A stretch of 64,000 nt of DNA. Source: Actinotalea sp. JY-7876 (GTDB lineage: Bacteria > Actinomycetota > Actinomycetes > Actinomycetales > Cellulomonadaceae). The notes under the pieces were generated by a model that saw only the letters and a program-made list of their open reading frames with translations, had not been told where the DNA came from and searched no databases. Positions 1 through 8,776 of this stretch are shown one piece after another (the stretch's first letter is position 1; the number at the start of each line of letters is the position of its first letter). The stretch spans positions 2,232,001-2,296,000 of the forward strand of contig NZ_CP059493.1 in the NCBI RefSeq assembly GCF_014042015.1, in the 5' to 3' direction. The position numbers and the translations under genes were made by a program.

Positions 1-2377
1 GCTCCTCCTCCGAGGCGCCCTCGGCCGCCGTGCGCACGATGACGCCCGCGGCGTCCGGCACGATCTCCTTGAGCAGCTTCTTGAGGCGGGCACGCTCGTT
101 CTCGGGGAGCTTGCGGGAGATGCCCGTCATGCCGCCGGCCGGGACGTAGACGAGGTAGCGACCGGCGAGCGTGATCTGCGACGTCAGGCGCGCGCCCTTG
201 TGGCCGATCGGGTCCTTGGTGACCTGGACGAGCACCGAGTCGCCCGACTTCAGCGCCTGCTCGATGCGGCGCGGCTGGCCCTCCAGGCCCGCGGCGTCCC
301 AGTTGACCTCGCCCGCGTAGAGCACGGCGTTGCGGCCCTTGCCGACGTCGACGAACGCCGCCTCCATGCTGGGCAGCACGTTCTGCACGCGACCCAGGTA
401 GACGTTGCCCGCCATCGAGCCGGCGCCCTGCCCACCGGTGCGCGAGACGAAGTGCTCGACGAGCACCCCGTCCTCCAGGACGGCGATCTGCACGCGCCCG
501 TCCGACTCGCGGACGATCATGGCGCGGTCGACGGCCTCGCGCCGGGCGAGGAACTCCGACTCCGTGACGATCGTGCGGCGGCGACCGGCGTCCCGGCCCT
601 CGCGCCGGCGCTGACGCTTGGCCTCCAGGCGGGTCGAGCCCTTGAGCGCGGTGACCTCGTCGGACGGCGTCCGCGCGGCCCGCGTGCGGGTCCGGGCCGG
701 CGCGGCGACGTCGTCGCCCTCGCCGCGGGCCCGACGGCGACGCCGACGGCGACGACTCGACGCCCCGCCCTGCTCGTCGCCCTCGTCCTGGCCCTCGTCG
801 CCGTTCTCGCCGTTCTCGTCGTCCTCGGACGACTCGTCGGCCGCGTCGTCGCCCGTGCCGGGCTCCGCCTGGCCGCGACCGCGACCCGAGCGCCGCCGGC
901 GGCGCCCGCCCTCGCGCGGCTCGTCCTCGCCCTCGGGCTCGGACCCGGCCGTCTCGGCGTCGTCCTCGCCGCTCTCGTCCGCGGTGGCGGCCTCGTCGGC
1001 GTCATCCCCGTCACGCTCCGCACCGGAACGGCTGCGGCGGCCACGGCCACCGCGCCGGCGGCGGCGGCGCGGTGCGCCCGACTCGTCGTCGGCCTCGGGG
1101 CCGTCGTCGTCCGTGCCGTCCTCGTCCGCGCCATCCTGGTCGGCGCCGGCGGCCTCCTCGGTGGCGGCCTCCTCGGCGGGGGCCACCTCGGGCGTGACCA
1201 GCCCGGCCTCGACGGCCAGCTCCTCGGCGTCCTCCTCGGGGGCCTCGTCACCCGGCAGCACCAGGTCCTCGAGCCGCGGCGGTCCCGCCGGCGACTCGAC
1301 ACGCCGGCGCCGCGGGCGGGAGGTCGGCTCGGGCGCCTGGAACAGCAGGGCGGTCGTGGCCAGTCGCGGCGACTCGCGTCGCGGCGCACCGGCACCGGAG
1401 CCACGCCCGGACGCGGCCGCGTCACCCGTCTGGGCCGGCGCGCTCGCCGCGGCGGGCGCCTCGGCCTGCGCCGCGGCGCGGCTCGACGCGCCGCGGCTGC
1501 GGCGGCTGGTGGGCGCGCTCGCGCCGAGCTCGGCGAGCACGTCGAGCTCGGGGGCCGCGTCCGCGGCCTTGGTGCGCCGACGTCCCCGGGCCGGGGCGGT
1601 GGGCTCCTCGACGACCGTCTCGGTCGCGACAGCGGCGGCCTCCTCCGGGCTCGGCCCGTCGGTCGCGGTGGTCTGCGGCGCGGCGTCCGCCGCGGCACCG
1701 GTGTCGGCCCGGCCCGACGCACCCGCGCGGCGCCGTCGCGGCGCCCGGGTCGGCTCGGTCGCGGCGTCGGCGGCCGGCGCGGCGGGCGCCTCCGGCCCGG
1801 TCGCCCGCGGCTCGGCCGACGGTGCGGTGGTCGACGGCTCGGTGGTCGACGACTCGGTGGTCGACGGCTCGGTGGTCGACGACTGCGCGGTCGACGGCTC
1901 GGTGGTCGACGACTGCGCGGTCGGCGGCTCGGTACGAGCCGTGCCGGCGGACGTCGCGCGCCGGCTGCGGCGGGCGCGCGGCGCCGCCGTCGTCTCGGGC
2001 GCCGCGGGCTGCTCGGGCGCGGCCGCGCCCTGGGCCGCCGGGGCGGCAGCCTCCTGGGGTGCCGGGGCGGCGGCAGCCTCCGCGGATGCCTGGGTGCCGC
2101 CGGACGACGCACGGCGCGGAGCGCGGCGGGCGCGGGGCGCGGCCGGGTCGGTCGCGGGCTCGGTCACGGGCGCCTCGGACACGGGCGCCTCGGTCACGGG
2201 CGCAGCGGCCGGCGGCGTCGTCGCAGCGGTCGTGGTGGCACCCAGCGGGGCCGAGCTCGCGCCAGGGGCCGTGCTCGCGGGCGGGGTGACCGCGCCACCC
2301 GTCGCGACGCGCCGACCGCGCGTGCGGCGGACGGGTGCTGCGGCGGAGGTGCTGTCGGTGGTGTTCTCGTCGGTCAC
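1..2377 (-). CDS. rne: Ribonuclease E/G family endoribonuclease, partial (3' end outside window)
   Basis: This is single-strand-specific RNA endonuclease for mRNA turnover and rRNA processing. The 792 visible residues begin at a GTG with GGAG about 7 nt upstream. The first ~575 residues are a low-complexity, probably disordered region rich in Ala, Pro, Thr and Glu, then acidic runs alternating with Arg clusters. The conserved core starts near residue 575 and includes an S1-type stretch (AGNVYLGRVQNVLPSMEAAF, then FVDVGKGRNAVLY). The visible end, GVIVRTAAEGASEEE, is the family's conserved core motif. The DNase I-like catalytic part, Zn-link and C-terminus lie beyond the window edge. A long N-terminal extension ahead of the S1 domain is usual for actinobacterial RNase E. 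A 15-bp tandem repeat lies within the extension. The gene is divergent from cydA. Confidence 0.93.
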   Translation of the reverse strand, partial: MTDENTTDSTSAAAPVRRTRGRRVATGGAVTPPASTAPGASSAPLGATTTAATTPPAAAPVTEAPVSEAPVTEPATDPAAPRARRAPRRASSGGTQASAEAAAAPAPQEAAAPAAQGAAAPEQPAAPETTAAPRARRSRRATSAGTARTEPPTAQSSTTEPSTAQSSTTEPSTTESSTTEPSTTAPSAEPRATGPEAPAAPAADAATEPTRAPRRRRAGASGRADTGAAADAAPQTTATDGPSPEEAAAVATETVVEEPTAPARGRRRTKAADAAPELDVLAELGASAPTSRRSRGASSRAAAQAEAPAAASAPAQTGDAAASGRGSGAGAPRRESPRLATTALLFQAPEPTSRPRRRRVESPAGPPRLEDLVLPGDEAPEEDAEELAVEAGLVTPEVAPAEEAATEEAAGADQDGADEDGTDDDGPEADDESGAPRRRRRRGGRGRRSRSGAERDGDDADEAATADESGEDDAETAGSEPEGEDEPREGGRRRRRSGRGRGQAEPGTGDDAADESSEDDENGENGDEGQDEGDEQGGASSRRRRRRRRARGEGDDVAAPARTRTRAARTPSDEVTALKGSTRLEAKRQRRREGRDAGRRRTIVTESEFLARREAVDRAMIVRESDGRVQIAVLEDGVLVEHFVSRTGGQGAGSMAGNVYLGRVQNVLPSMEAAFVDVGKGRNAVLYAGEVNWDAAGLEGQPRRIEQALKSGDSVLVQVTKDPIGHKGARLTSQITLAGRYLVYVPAGGMTGISRKLPENERARLKKLLKEIVPDAAGVIVRTAAEGASEEE
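1819..1938. repeat. 15-bp tandem repeat inside the RNase E N-terminal region
   Basis: Eight consecutive 15-bp units, the last diverged. They alternate between forms such as ACGGCTCGGTGGTCG and ACGACTCGGTGGTCG or ACGACTGCGCGGTCG. The period is a multiple of three, so the minus-strand reading frame is kept and encodes a Ser/Thr-rich array of STTEP, STTES and STAQS pentapeptides. Copy number could change by slippage without a frameshift. Confidence 0.9.
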
Positions 2378-2795
2378 GAGTGCTCCATGCCCGGTGCGCC
2401 GGCCACACTCGCCGGCCCTCGGGCGGTTCGGTCGTCGCGTGCGCCTCGCGCTCCGCGACGGAAGTCGTCGGGTCGTCACGGCTGGCGGGCGGCTGCACCG
2501 GCGCCTGCTCGTCTGGTGGACGGCGGCGCACGGCGGGCCGCGGACCGGGGTCCAGCGGGACGTCGTGGCGGGAGGGCCGGTGTGGCGACCCTCACTGCCG
2601 CGGTCAGTATCGCATAACGGGCCCGCCGCGCCCGGCACCACGCCGTGCCGTGAGATGACACGGCGTCACGACACGGGACCTACGTCCCACGCTGCGGTCG
2701 CGCCACGTTCCTAGCGTCGGAGATGGGGTGCCAACCCCACCAGGGCAGCGCCCGCAGGACCACCATTCCGCCCGCCGTCGCCGGAGGACCTCATC
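2378..2795. other. Intergenic region between divergent rne and cydA (418 bp)
   Basis: No gene is supported here. On the cydA side it holds the GGGAC-N4-GTCCC site (2675-2688), a weak -10 (TAGCGT, 2712-2717) and a GGAGG ribosome site just before the cydA GTG. A degenerate similar element, GGAC-N4-GTCC, lies at 2542-2553. On the rne side I see no convincing full promoter. A -10-like GATACT near 2600 on the minus strand would give rne a 5' leader of more than 200 nt. Nothing else is recognisable. Confidence 0.6.
2675..2688 (+). promoter_or_regulatory. DosR/DevR-type box upstream of cydA
   Basis: GGGACCTACGTCCC is a perfect GGGAC-N4-GTCCC inverted repeat, the core of the mycobacterial DosR consensus (GGGACTWWAGTCCC). 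Its centre (2681.5) is about 42.5 bp upstream of a start predicted 7 nt after the TAGCGT -10 at 2712-2717. The -35 region (2689-2694) is poor, as expected for an activator-dependent promoter. A DosR-like regulator is encoded at 10595-11269. Binding is inferred. Confidence 0.65.
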
Positions 2796-4286
2796 GTGGA
2801 CGCACTCGACCTCGCCCGGTGGCAGTTCGGCATCACGACGGTCTACCACTTCATCTTCGTGCCGCTGACGATCGGGCTCGCCCCGCTGGTCGCGATCATG
2901 CAGACGCTGTGGGTCCGGACCGGCCAGGAGCGGTGGCTCCGGCTGACCAAGTTCTTCGGCAAGCTGCTGCTCATCAACTTCGCCATCGGCGTCGCGACGG
3001 GCATCGTGCAGGAGTTCCAGTTCGGCATGAACTGGAGCGAGTACTCGCGCTTCGTCGGCGACGTCTTCGGCGCGCCGCTCGCGATGGAGGCCCTCGCGGC
3101 GTTCTTCGTCGAGTCGACGTTCCTCGGCCTGTGGATCTTCGGCTGGGACCGGCTGCCCAAGCGCATCCACCTGGCGTGCATCTGGGCCGTGGCGCTCGCG
3201 ACGAACCTGTCGGCCTACTTCATCCTGGCCGCCAACTCGTGGATGCAGCACCCCGTCGGGGCCGTGTTCAACGAGGAGACCGGCCGCGCCGAGATGGTCG
3301 ACATCGGCGCCGTGCTCACCAACTCGACCCTGCTCGCCGCGTTCCCCCACACGATCGCGGCGGCCTTCCTCACGGCCGGCACCTTCGTCGCGGGCATCGC
3401 CGCCTGGTGGATGGTCCGCACGGTGCGTGCGGGCGACGAGGTGACGGCGCGCACGGTCTACCGGCCCGCGATCGTGCTGGGCGTCATCACCATGCTGGTC
3501 TCCGGGATCGGCGTCGCCGTCTCGGGCGACTGGCAGGCCAAGCTGATGTTCGACCAGCAGCCGATGAAGATGGCGTCCGCGGAGGCGCTGTGCGAGGGCG
3601 AGAACGGCGCCGCCTTCTCGCTCCTGACCATCGGGGACCTGTCCAACTCCTGCGAGGGCGTGCACCACATCCTGACGATCCCGGGCGTGACGTCCTACCT
3701 CGCCTCGGGCGACTTCGACTCCTACCTGCCCGGTGTCGAGGAGCTCCAGGAGCGCTCCGAGCTGCTCTACGGGGAGGGCGTCGACTACCGCCCGAACCTC
3801 GCGGTGACCTACTGGTCCTTCCGCCTCATGATCGGCCTCGGCGTCGGCTCCGCCGCCCTCGCCCTCGCGGTGCTGTGGTTCCTGCGCCGGGGCCGCACCG
3901 TGGCCCACCCCTGGTTCGCCCGGCTCGGCCTGCTCGCCATCCCGACGCCGTTCCTCGCGTCGGCGTTCGGCTGGATCTTCACCGAGATGGGCCGCCAGCC
4001 CTGGGTCGTGGCGCCCAACCCGAACCCGAGCGGGGTCGACGGCGTGTGGATGCTCACCGCCAAGGGCGTCTCGAGCGTCGTCGGTCCCGGGACCGTCCTC
4101 GCGTCGATGATCGCCTTCACCGCGCTCTACGCCGTCCTGGCCGTCCTGTGGTTCCGGCTCATGACCCGGTACGCCGCGCACGGCGTGGCCGACACCGAGC
4201 GCGACGTGAGCCCCGACGGGCGCGACGACGACCCCGACGACCCCGACGCCAGCGCGGCCGACCGCCCCCTGTCGTTCGCCTACTGA
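2796..4286 (+). CDS. cydA: Cytochrome bd ubiquinol/menaquinol oxidase subunit I
   Basis: Membrane subunit of the high-affinity bd terminal oxidase. It oxidises quinol, reduces O2 to water and carries hemes b558, b595 and d. The 496-residue length fits the short-Q-loop actinobacterial type. The first helix has the heme-ligand histidine, H18, in YHFIFVPLTIG. GRQPWVV of the quinol-binding region is present (TEMGRQPWVVAP). Multiple hydrophobic helices are visible. The GTG start is preceded by GGAGG. It heads cydA-cydB-cydD-cydC, with cydB 10 bp downstream. The C-terminal tail is Asp-rich and cytoplasmic-looking. A DosR-type box lies upstream. Confidence 0.97.
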   Translation: MDALDLARWQFGITTVYHFIFVPLTIGLAPLVAIMQTLWVRTGQERWLRLTKFFGKLLLINFAIGVATGIVQEFQFGMNWSEYSRFVGDVFGAPLAMEALAAFFVESTFLGLWIFGWDRLPKRIHLACIWAVALATNLSAYFILAANSWMQHPVGAVFNEETGRAEMVDIGAVLTNSTLLAAFPHTIAAAFLTAGTFVAGIAAWWMVRTVRAGDEVTARTVYRPAIVLGVITMLVSGIGVAVSGDWQAKLMFDQQPMKMASAEALCEGENGAAFSLLTIGDLSNSCEGVHHILTIPGVTSYLASGDFDSYLPGVEELQERSELLYGEGVDYRPNLAVTYWSFRLMIGLGVGSAALALAVLWFLRRGRTVAHPWFARLGLLAIPTPFLASAFGWIFTEMGRQPWVVAPNPNPSGVDGVWMLTAKGVSSVVGPGTVLASMIAFTALYAVLAVLWFRLMTRYAAHGVADTERDVSPDGRDDDPDDPDASAADRPLSFAY

Positions 4287-4296
4287 GGAGGCCGCC

Positions 4297-5316
4297 ATGG
4301 AGCTCTCGACCGTCTGGTTCCTGCTCATCGCCCTCCTGTGGACGGGCTACCTCGTGCTCGAGGGGTTCGACTTCGGCGTCGGCATGCTGCTGCCCGTCCT
4401 GGGCCGCAAGGACCGCGACCGGCGACTGATGATCAACACGATCGGCCCGGTGTGGGACGGCAACGAGGTGTGGCTGCTCACCGCGGGCGGCGCGACCTTC
4501 GCGGCGTTCCCGGAGTGGTACGCCACGATGTTCTCCGGGTTCTACCTCGCCCTCCTGCTCATCCTGCTGGCGCTCATCGTGCGCGTGGTCGCGTTCGAGT
4601 GGCGCGGCAAGTTCCACGACGACCGCTGGCGCGCCTGGTCGGACCGGGCGCTGATCTTCGGCTCGTGGGTCCCGGCGGTCCTGTGGGGCGTCGCGTTCGC
4701 GAACCTCGTGCGCGGCGTGCCGCTCGACGCCGACCACCAGTTCGTCGGGACGTTCTTCGACCTGCTCAACCCGTTCGCCCTCCTCGGCGGCGCGACGACG
4801 GCCCTGCTCTTCCTCACGCACGGCGCCGTCTTCCTGACGCTGAAGACCGACGGCGAGATGCGGCAGCGTGCCGGCGCGCTCGCGGCGCGCCTCGCGGTCG
4901 TCACCCTCGTCGTGGCCGGGGTCTGGGCGGTGTGGGCGCAGGTCGCGTACTCCGTCGCCTGGACCTGGGCGGCGACCGGTCTCGCCGCGGTGATGCTCCT
5001 CGTGCTCGTCGCGGCCACGCGCGCCCGCCGCGAGGGTCTCGCCTTCGTGGCGTCGGCCGTGACCCTCGTCGCGGCGGTCGTGCTGATCTTCGGCTCGATG
5101 TGGCCCGACGTCATGCCGGCCACCGACCCGGCGTTCTCGCTCAGCGTCGCCGAGGCGTCGTCGACCGACTACACCCTGACCGTCATGACGTGGGTCGCCG
5201 TGGTCCTCACGCCGTTCGTGCTGCTCTACCAGGGCTGGACCTACTGGGTGTTCCGCAAGCGGCTCACCGCCGAGCGGATCCCGGACCACGCGGGCCTGCT
5301 CCTGACGCGCAGGTGA
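4297..5316 (+). CDS. cydB: Cytochrome bd oxidase subunit II
   Basis: Second integral membrane subunit of the bd oxidase. It is 339 residues, typical for CydB. The N-terminus, with GYLVLEGFDFGVGMLLP, is the diagnostic CydB signature, and WDGNEVWLLTAGGATFAAFP follows, also highly conserved. About eight transmembrane segments can be read. The ATG follows a GAGGAGG ribosome site. The stop overlaps the cydD GTG start, indicating translational coupling within cydABDC. Confidence 0.97.
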   Translation: MELSTVWFLLIALLWTGYLVLEGFDFGVGMLLPVLGRKDRDRRLMINTIGPVWDGNEVWLLTAGGATFAAFPEWYATMFSGFYLALLLILLALIVRVVAFEWRGKFHDDRWRAWSDRALIFGSWVPAVLWGVAFANLVRGVPLDADHQFVGTFFDLLNPFALLGGATTALLFLTHGAVFLTLKTDGEMRQRAGALAARLAVVTLVVAGVWAVWAQVAYSVAWTWAATGLAAVMLLVLVAATRARREGLAFVASAVTLVAAVVLIFGSMWPDVMPATDPAFSLSVAEASSTDYTLTVMTWVAVVLTPFVLLYQGWTYWVFRKRLTAERIPDHAGLLLTRR

Positions 5317-7007
5317 AGCCGCTCGACCCGCGGCTCCTGCGACGGGCGCGCAGCGCCCGCAGGTACGTCGTCCTCACCGCGGGTCTGGGTGCCCTGACGG
5401 CCGGGCTGGTGGTCGCCCAGGCCCTCCTGCTCGCCGCGATCCTGGCCCCCGTGGTCGGCGGCACGGCCGCCTGGGCCGACGTGGCGCCGCGGGTCGCGGT
5501 CCTCGCGGGGGTCGTGGTGCTCCGCGCGCTGGTGACCGGGGCGCAGGAGCGCTTCGCGCACCGGTCGGCGGTGCGCGCGGTCGCCGAGCTGCGCAGCCAG
5601 GTCGTCGAGCACGCGGTGGCACTCGGCCCGCGCGGGCCCGCGCACGGGCGTCCCGCCGCCGTCGCGACGCTCGCGACGCGCGGGCTCGACGCGCTCGAGC
5701 CCTACTTCGTGCGGTACCTGCCCCAGCTGCTCCTGGCCGCCACCGTGACGCCCGCGACGCTGCTCGTCGTCCTGGACCTCGACTGGGTCGCGGCCGCGAC
5801 GATCGCCGCGACCCTCCCCCTCGTGCCCCTCTTCATGGTCCTCGTCGGACGGCTCACCCAGAGCGCCTCGGAGCGCCGGCTGGCCGGCATGGAGCGCCTC
5901 GGCCACCAGGTGCTCGACCTCCTGGTGGGCCTGCCCACGCTGCGCGCGCTCGGGCGCGAGCGCGGCCCGGCGGCCCGCGTCCAGGAGCTCGGCGACGCGC
6001 ACCGGCGCGCCACGATGGGCACCCTGCGGATCGCGTTCCTCTCGGGCATGGTCCTGGAGCTGCTGACGACGCTCGCGGTCGCGCTCGTCGCCGTCGGGGT
6101 CGGCTTCCGCCTGGTGAGCGGCGGCCTGGACCTGCAGACGGGACTGGCGGTGCTCGTGCTCGCGCCCGAGGTGTACCTGCCGCTGCGCCAGGTCGGGGCC
6201 CACTTCCACGCCTCGGCCGACGGCGTCGCGGCCGCCGACCGCGCCTTCGCCGTCCTGGACACGCCGCTGCCCGACGCCGCCCACGGCGTCCGCGCCCCCG
6301 ACCTCGCCACCACGACGCTGCGCCTGCGCGGCGTCGGCGTCGACCAGCCGGGTCGCGCGACCCTGGCACCCGCGGACCTCACGCTGACCGTGCCGCCGGG
6401 CCGCGTCGTCGCCCTGGCCGGGCCGAACGGCTCGGGCAAGTCCACCGCCGTCGCCGTCCTGCTCGGCCTGGTCGTGCCGGACGAGGGGGACGTGGAGCTC
6501 GACACCCCTGCGGGTGACCGGGTGGCCCTGCGGGACGTGGACCTCGCCTCCTACTGGTCGCAGGTCGCGTGGGTCCCCCAACGGCCCGTGCTCGAGCCCG
6601 GCACGGTGCGTGACGCGGTGCTCCAGGGCCGCGACGTGCCCGCGGCGGCGCTCGACCGGGCCGCCCGACGCTGCGGCCTGGACGAGGTGCTCGCGGCCCT
6701 GCCCGACGGCTGGGACACCGTCCTCGGCCACGGCGGCGTGGGCCTGAGCCTCGGGCAGCGCCAGCGGGTGGCGCTGACCCGCGCCCTGGTCGCGAACGCC
6801 CCGCTCGTGGTCCTGGACGAGCCCACCGCCCACCTCGACGCCGGGACGCAGGGCGTGGTCCTGGAGACGATCGCCGCCCTGCGCGCGCAGGGACGCACGG
6901 TCGTGCTCGTGGCGCACCGGCCGGAGCTCCTGGCGACGGCGGACGACGTCGTGATGGTGGGCCGGCGACCCGTCGCGGTGCCGGACGAGCCGGCGGTGAC
7001 CCGATGA
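5313..7007 (+). CDS. cydD: Thiol reductant/heme ABC exporter subunit CydD
   Basis: Half of the heterodimeric ABC transporter CydDC, needed for assembly of cytochrome bd. The substrate has been reported as Cys/glutathione and more recently as heme. It has 564 residues. The N-terminal ABC-type membrane domain (about six helices, residues 15-310) is followed by an ATPase domain with Walker A GPNGSGKST, signature LSLGQRQR and Walker B LVVLDEPTAHLD. The GTG start overlaps the cydB stop, and its own TGA overlaps the cydC ATG. The signature is LSLGQ rather than LSGGQ. Confidence 0.94.
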   Translation: MKPLDPRLLRRARSARRYVVLTAGLGALTAGLVVAQALLLAAILAPVVGGTAAWADVAPRVAVLAGVVVLRALVTGAQERFAHRSAVRAVAELRSQVVEHAVALGPRGPAHGRPAAVATLATRGLDALEPYFVRYLPQLLLAATVTPATLLVVLDLDWVAAATIAATLPLVPLFMVLVGRLTQSASERRLAGMERLGHQVLDLLVGLPTLRALGRERGPAARVQELGDAHRRATMGTLRIAFLSGMVLELLTTLAVALVAVGVGFRLVSGGLDLQTGLAVLVLAPEVYLPLRQVGAHFHASADGVAAADRAFAVLDTPLPDAAHGVRAPDLATTTLRLRGVGVDQPGRATLAPADLTLTVPPGRVVALAGPNGSGKSTAVAVLLGLVVPDEGDVELDTPAGDRVALRDVDLASYWSQVAWVPQRPVLEPGTVRDAVLQGRDVPAAALDRAARRCGLDEVLAALPDGWDTVLGHGGVGLSLGQRQRVALTRALVANAPLVVLDEPTAHLDAGTQGVVLETIAALRAQGRTVVLVAHRPELLATADDVVMVGRRPVAVPDEPAVTR

Positions 7008-8704
7008 GCGCGCCCCGGCCCGCACGGCAGCGCGACCCGCTGCTGCGCACGCTCGCCATGCTGGACGTCGACCGGGGACGCGTGGTGCGCGCCGTCCTGG
7101 CCGGCGCCGGGAGCCTCGGCAGCGCGGTCGCGCTCGCCGCCGTCTCGGCGTGGCTGATCGCCCGCGCGTCGCAGATGCCGCCCGTGATGTACCTGACGAT
7201 CGCGGCCGTCACCGTGCGGGCGCTGGGCATCTCGCGGGGCCTGCTGCGCTACGTCGAGCGGCTGGTCTCCCACGACGTGGCGCTGCGCGGGATGGCCCGG
7301 CTGCGGGCACGGCTCTACGAGCGCCTGGCGGACTCCCCCGTCGACCGCGTCGTGGGCCTGCGTCGGGGCGACCTGCTCGCACGCGTCGGCGCCGACGTCG
7401 ACGCGGTGGGCGACGCCGTGGTGCGCGGGCTGCTGCCGGCCGCCGTGGCGCTCGTCGTCGGCGTGGGCAGCGTCGTGCTGGTCGGGGCGTTCCTGCCGGG
7501 TGCCGGCGCCGTGCTCGCCGCGTGCCTCGTGCTCGCGGGCGTCGTGGCGCCGTGGTGGGCGGTCCGCGCGGCGCGCGACGCGGAGCTGGGCGCGGCGGAC
7601 GCCCGCGCGCGCGTCGCCGAGGAGACCATGACGCTCCTGCAGGGCGCCGACGAGCTGCGCGTGGCCGGGCGCGTCCCCACGCTCCTGGAGCGCCTGCGGC
7701 GCAGCGACGCCGACCTCGCCGCCGCCACCGACCGCGCGGCGGCGCGGGCCGCGGGAGGGGCCGCCCTCGGGCCGCTCGCCACCGGCCTGGCGGTGCTCGG
7801 CGCCGTCGTCCTGGGCACGGCGGCCACGACGTCCGGCGTCCTGGCGCCGGTCGAGCTCGCCGTCGTCGTGCTGACGCCGCTCGCGGCCTTCGAGGCCACC
7901 GGGCTGCTGCCCGCCGCGGCGGTCCAGCTGCTGCGCTCACGGCGGGCGGCCGCGCGCCTCGTCGCGCTGCTCGACGACGCCGACCCGTCGCCCGAGGAGG
8001 CTCCGCCGGCCGCCGCCGCGGTACCCGACGGCGGTCCGCTGCTCGAGGCACGGGGCCTCGCGTGCGGGTGGCCGGGACGCCCGGTGGCGTGCGCCGGCGT
8101 GGACCTCGTGCTCCACGCCGGGGACCGCGTGGCCGTCGTGGGACCCAGCGGTGCGGGCAAGACCACGCTGCTCCTGACCCTGGCCGGGCTGCTGCCCCCG
8201 CGCGCCGGCAGCGTCCGGACCGGCGGGCGCGACCTGGCGGCGCTCCCCCGCGCGGAGGCGGCCGGGGTCGTCGTCGTCACCACCGAGGACGCCCACGTGT
8301 TCGACACGACGGTCCTGGAGAACCTGCGCGTGGCGCGGGGCGACGTGACTCCCGCGCAGGCCGGGGACGCCCTCGCCGCGGTGGGCCTCGGCGCGTGGCT
8401 CGCGGCCCTGCCGGACGGGCTGGACACGATGCTGGGCTCGGGCGGGGCCCGGGTCTCCGGCGGGGAGCGGCGCCGGCTCCTCGTCGCCCGCGCGCTGCTC
8501 TCCCGCGCGCCCGTCCTGCTGCTGGACGAGCCGGCCGAGCACCTCGACGACGGCGCGGCGGCGCTCCTGACAGGGCTGCTCGACGGCTCGCTCGCCCCGG
8601 GCCGCGCCGTGGTCGTCGTCACGCACCGGTCCGAGGGCCTCGAGGCGGCCGACGCCGTGCTGGAGCTCGCGGGCCGGTCCGCGCCGGCCGCCGGACGCGG
8701 GTAG
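7004..8704 (+). CDS. cydC: Thiol reductant/heme ABC exporter subunit CydC
   Basis: Partner of CydD with the same layout: an N-terminal six-helix membrane domain and a C-terminal ATPase domain, 566 residues. Walker A is GPSGAGKTT, the signature is VSGGERRR, and Walker B is LLLDEPAEHLD. The ATG overlaps the cydD stop, so the two are translationally coupled. It is the last gene of the cyd cluster. The histidine kinase gene follows 72 bp later with its own ribosome site and may be a separate or read-through unit. Confidence 0.94.
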   Translation: MSAPRPARQRDPLLRTLAMLDVDRGRVVRAVLAGAGSLGSAVALAAVSAWLIARASQMPPVMYLTIAAVTVRALGISRGLLRYVERLVSHDVALRGMARLRARLYERLADSPVDRVVGLRRGDLLARVGADVDAVGDAVVRGLLPAAVALVVGVGSVVLVGAFLPGAGAVLAACLVLAGVVAPWWAVRAARDAELGAADARARVAEETMTLLQGADELRVAGRVPTLLERLRRSDADLAAATDRAAARAAGGAALGPLATGLAVLGAVVLGTAATTSGVLAPVELAVVVLTPLAAFEATGLLPAAAVQLLRSRRAAARLVALLDDADPSPEEAPPAAAAVPDGGPLLEARGLACGWPGRPVACAGVDLVLHAGDRVAVVGPSGAGKTTLLLTLAGLLPPRAGSVRTGGRDLAALPRAEAAGVVVVTTEDAHVFDTTVLENLRVARGDVTPAQAGDALAAVGLGAWLAALPDGLDTMLGSGGARVSGGERRRLLVARALLSRAPVLLLDEPAEHLDDGAAALLTGLLDGSLAPGRAVVVVTHRSEGLEAADAVLELAGRSAPAAGRG

Positions 8705-8776
8705 CGTGCAAGGGACCCGCCGGGCCGCGCCCACCGGTGCGCGCGCGAGCGGGACGCAACCACGGAGGACCACCGC

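Noticed and set aside
1819-1938. Possible CRISPR array
   Set aside because: Units are 15 bp and contiguous with no spacers, are in frame and encode pentapeptides; no cas genes are present.
2542-2553. GGAC-N4-GTCC as another DosR box
   Set aside because: It lacks the outer G and C of both half-sites and lies far from cydA; kept only as a remark.
200-2617. Long open plus-strand frame over the rne gene
   Set aside because: Antisense shadow of the repetitive, GC-rich RNase E N-terminal region; the minus frame has clear RNase E motifs and a ribosome site.
8705-8776. Second DosR box upstream of the kinase gene
   Set aside because: Only isolated GGGAC half-sites are present, without a correctly spaced GTCCC partner.
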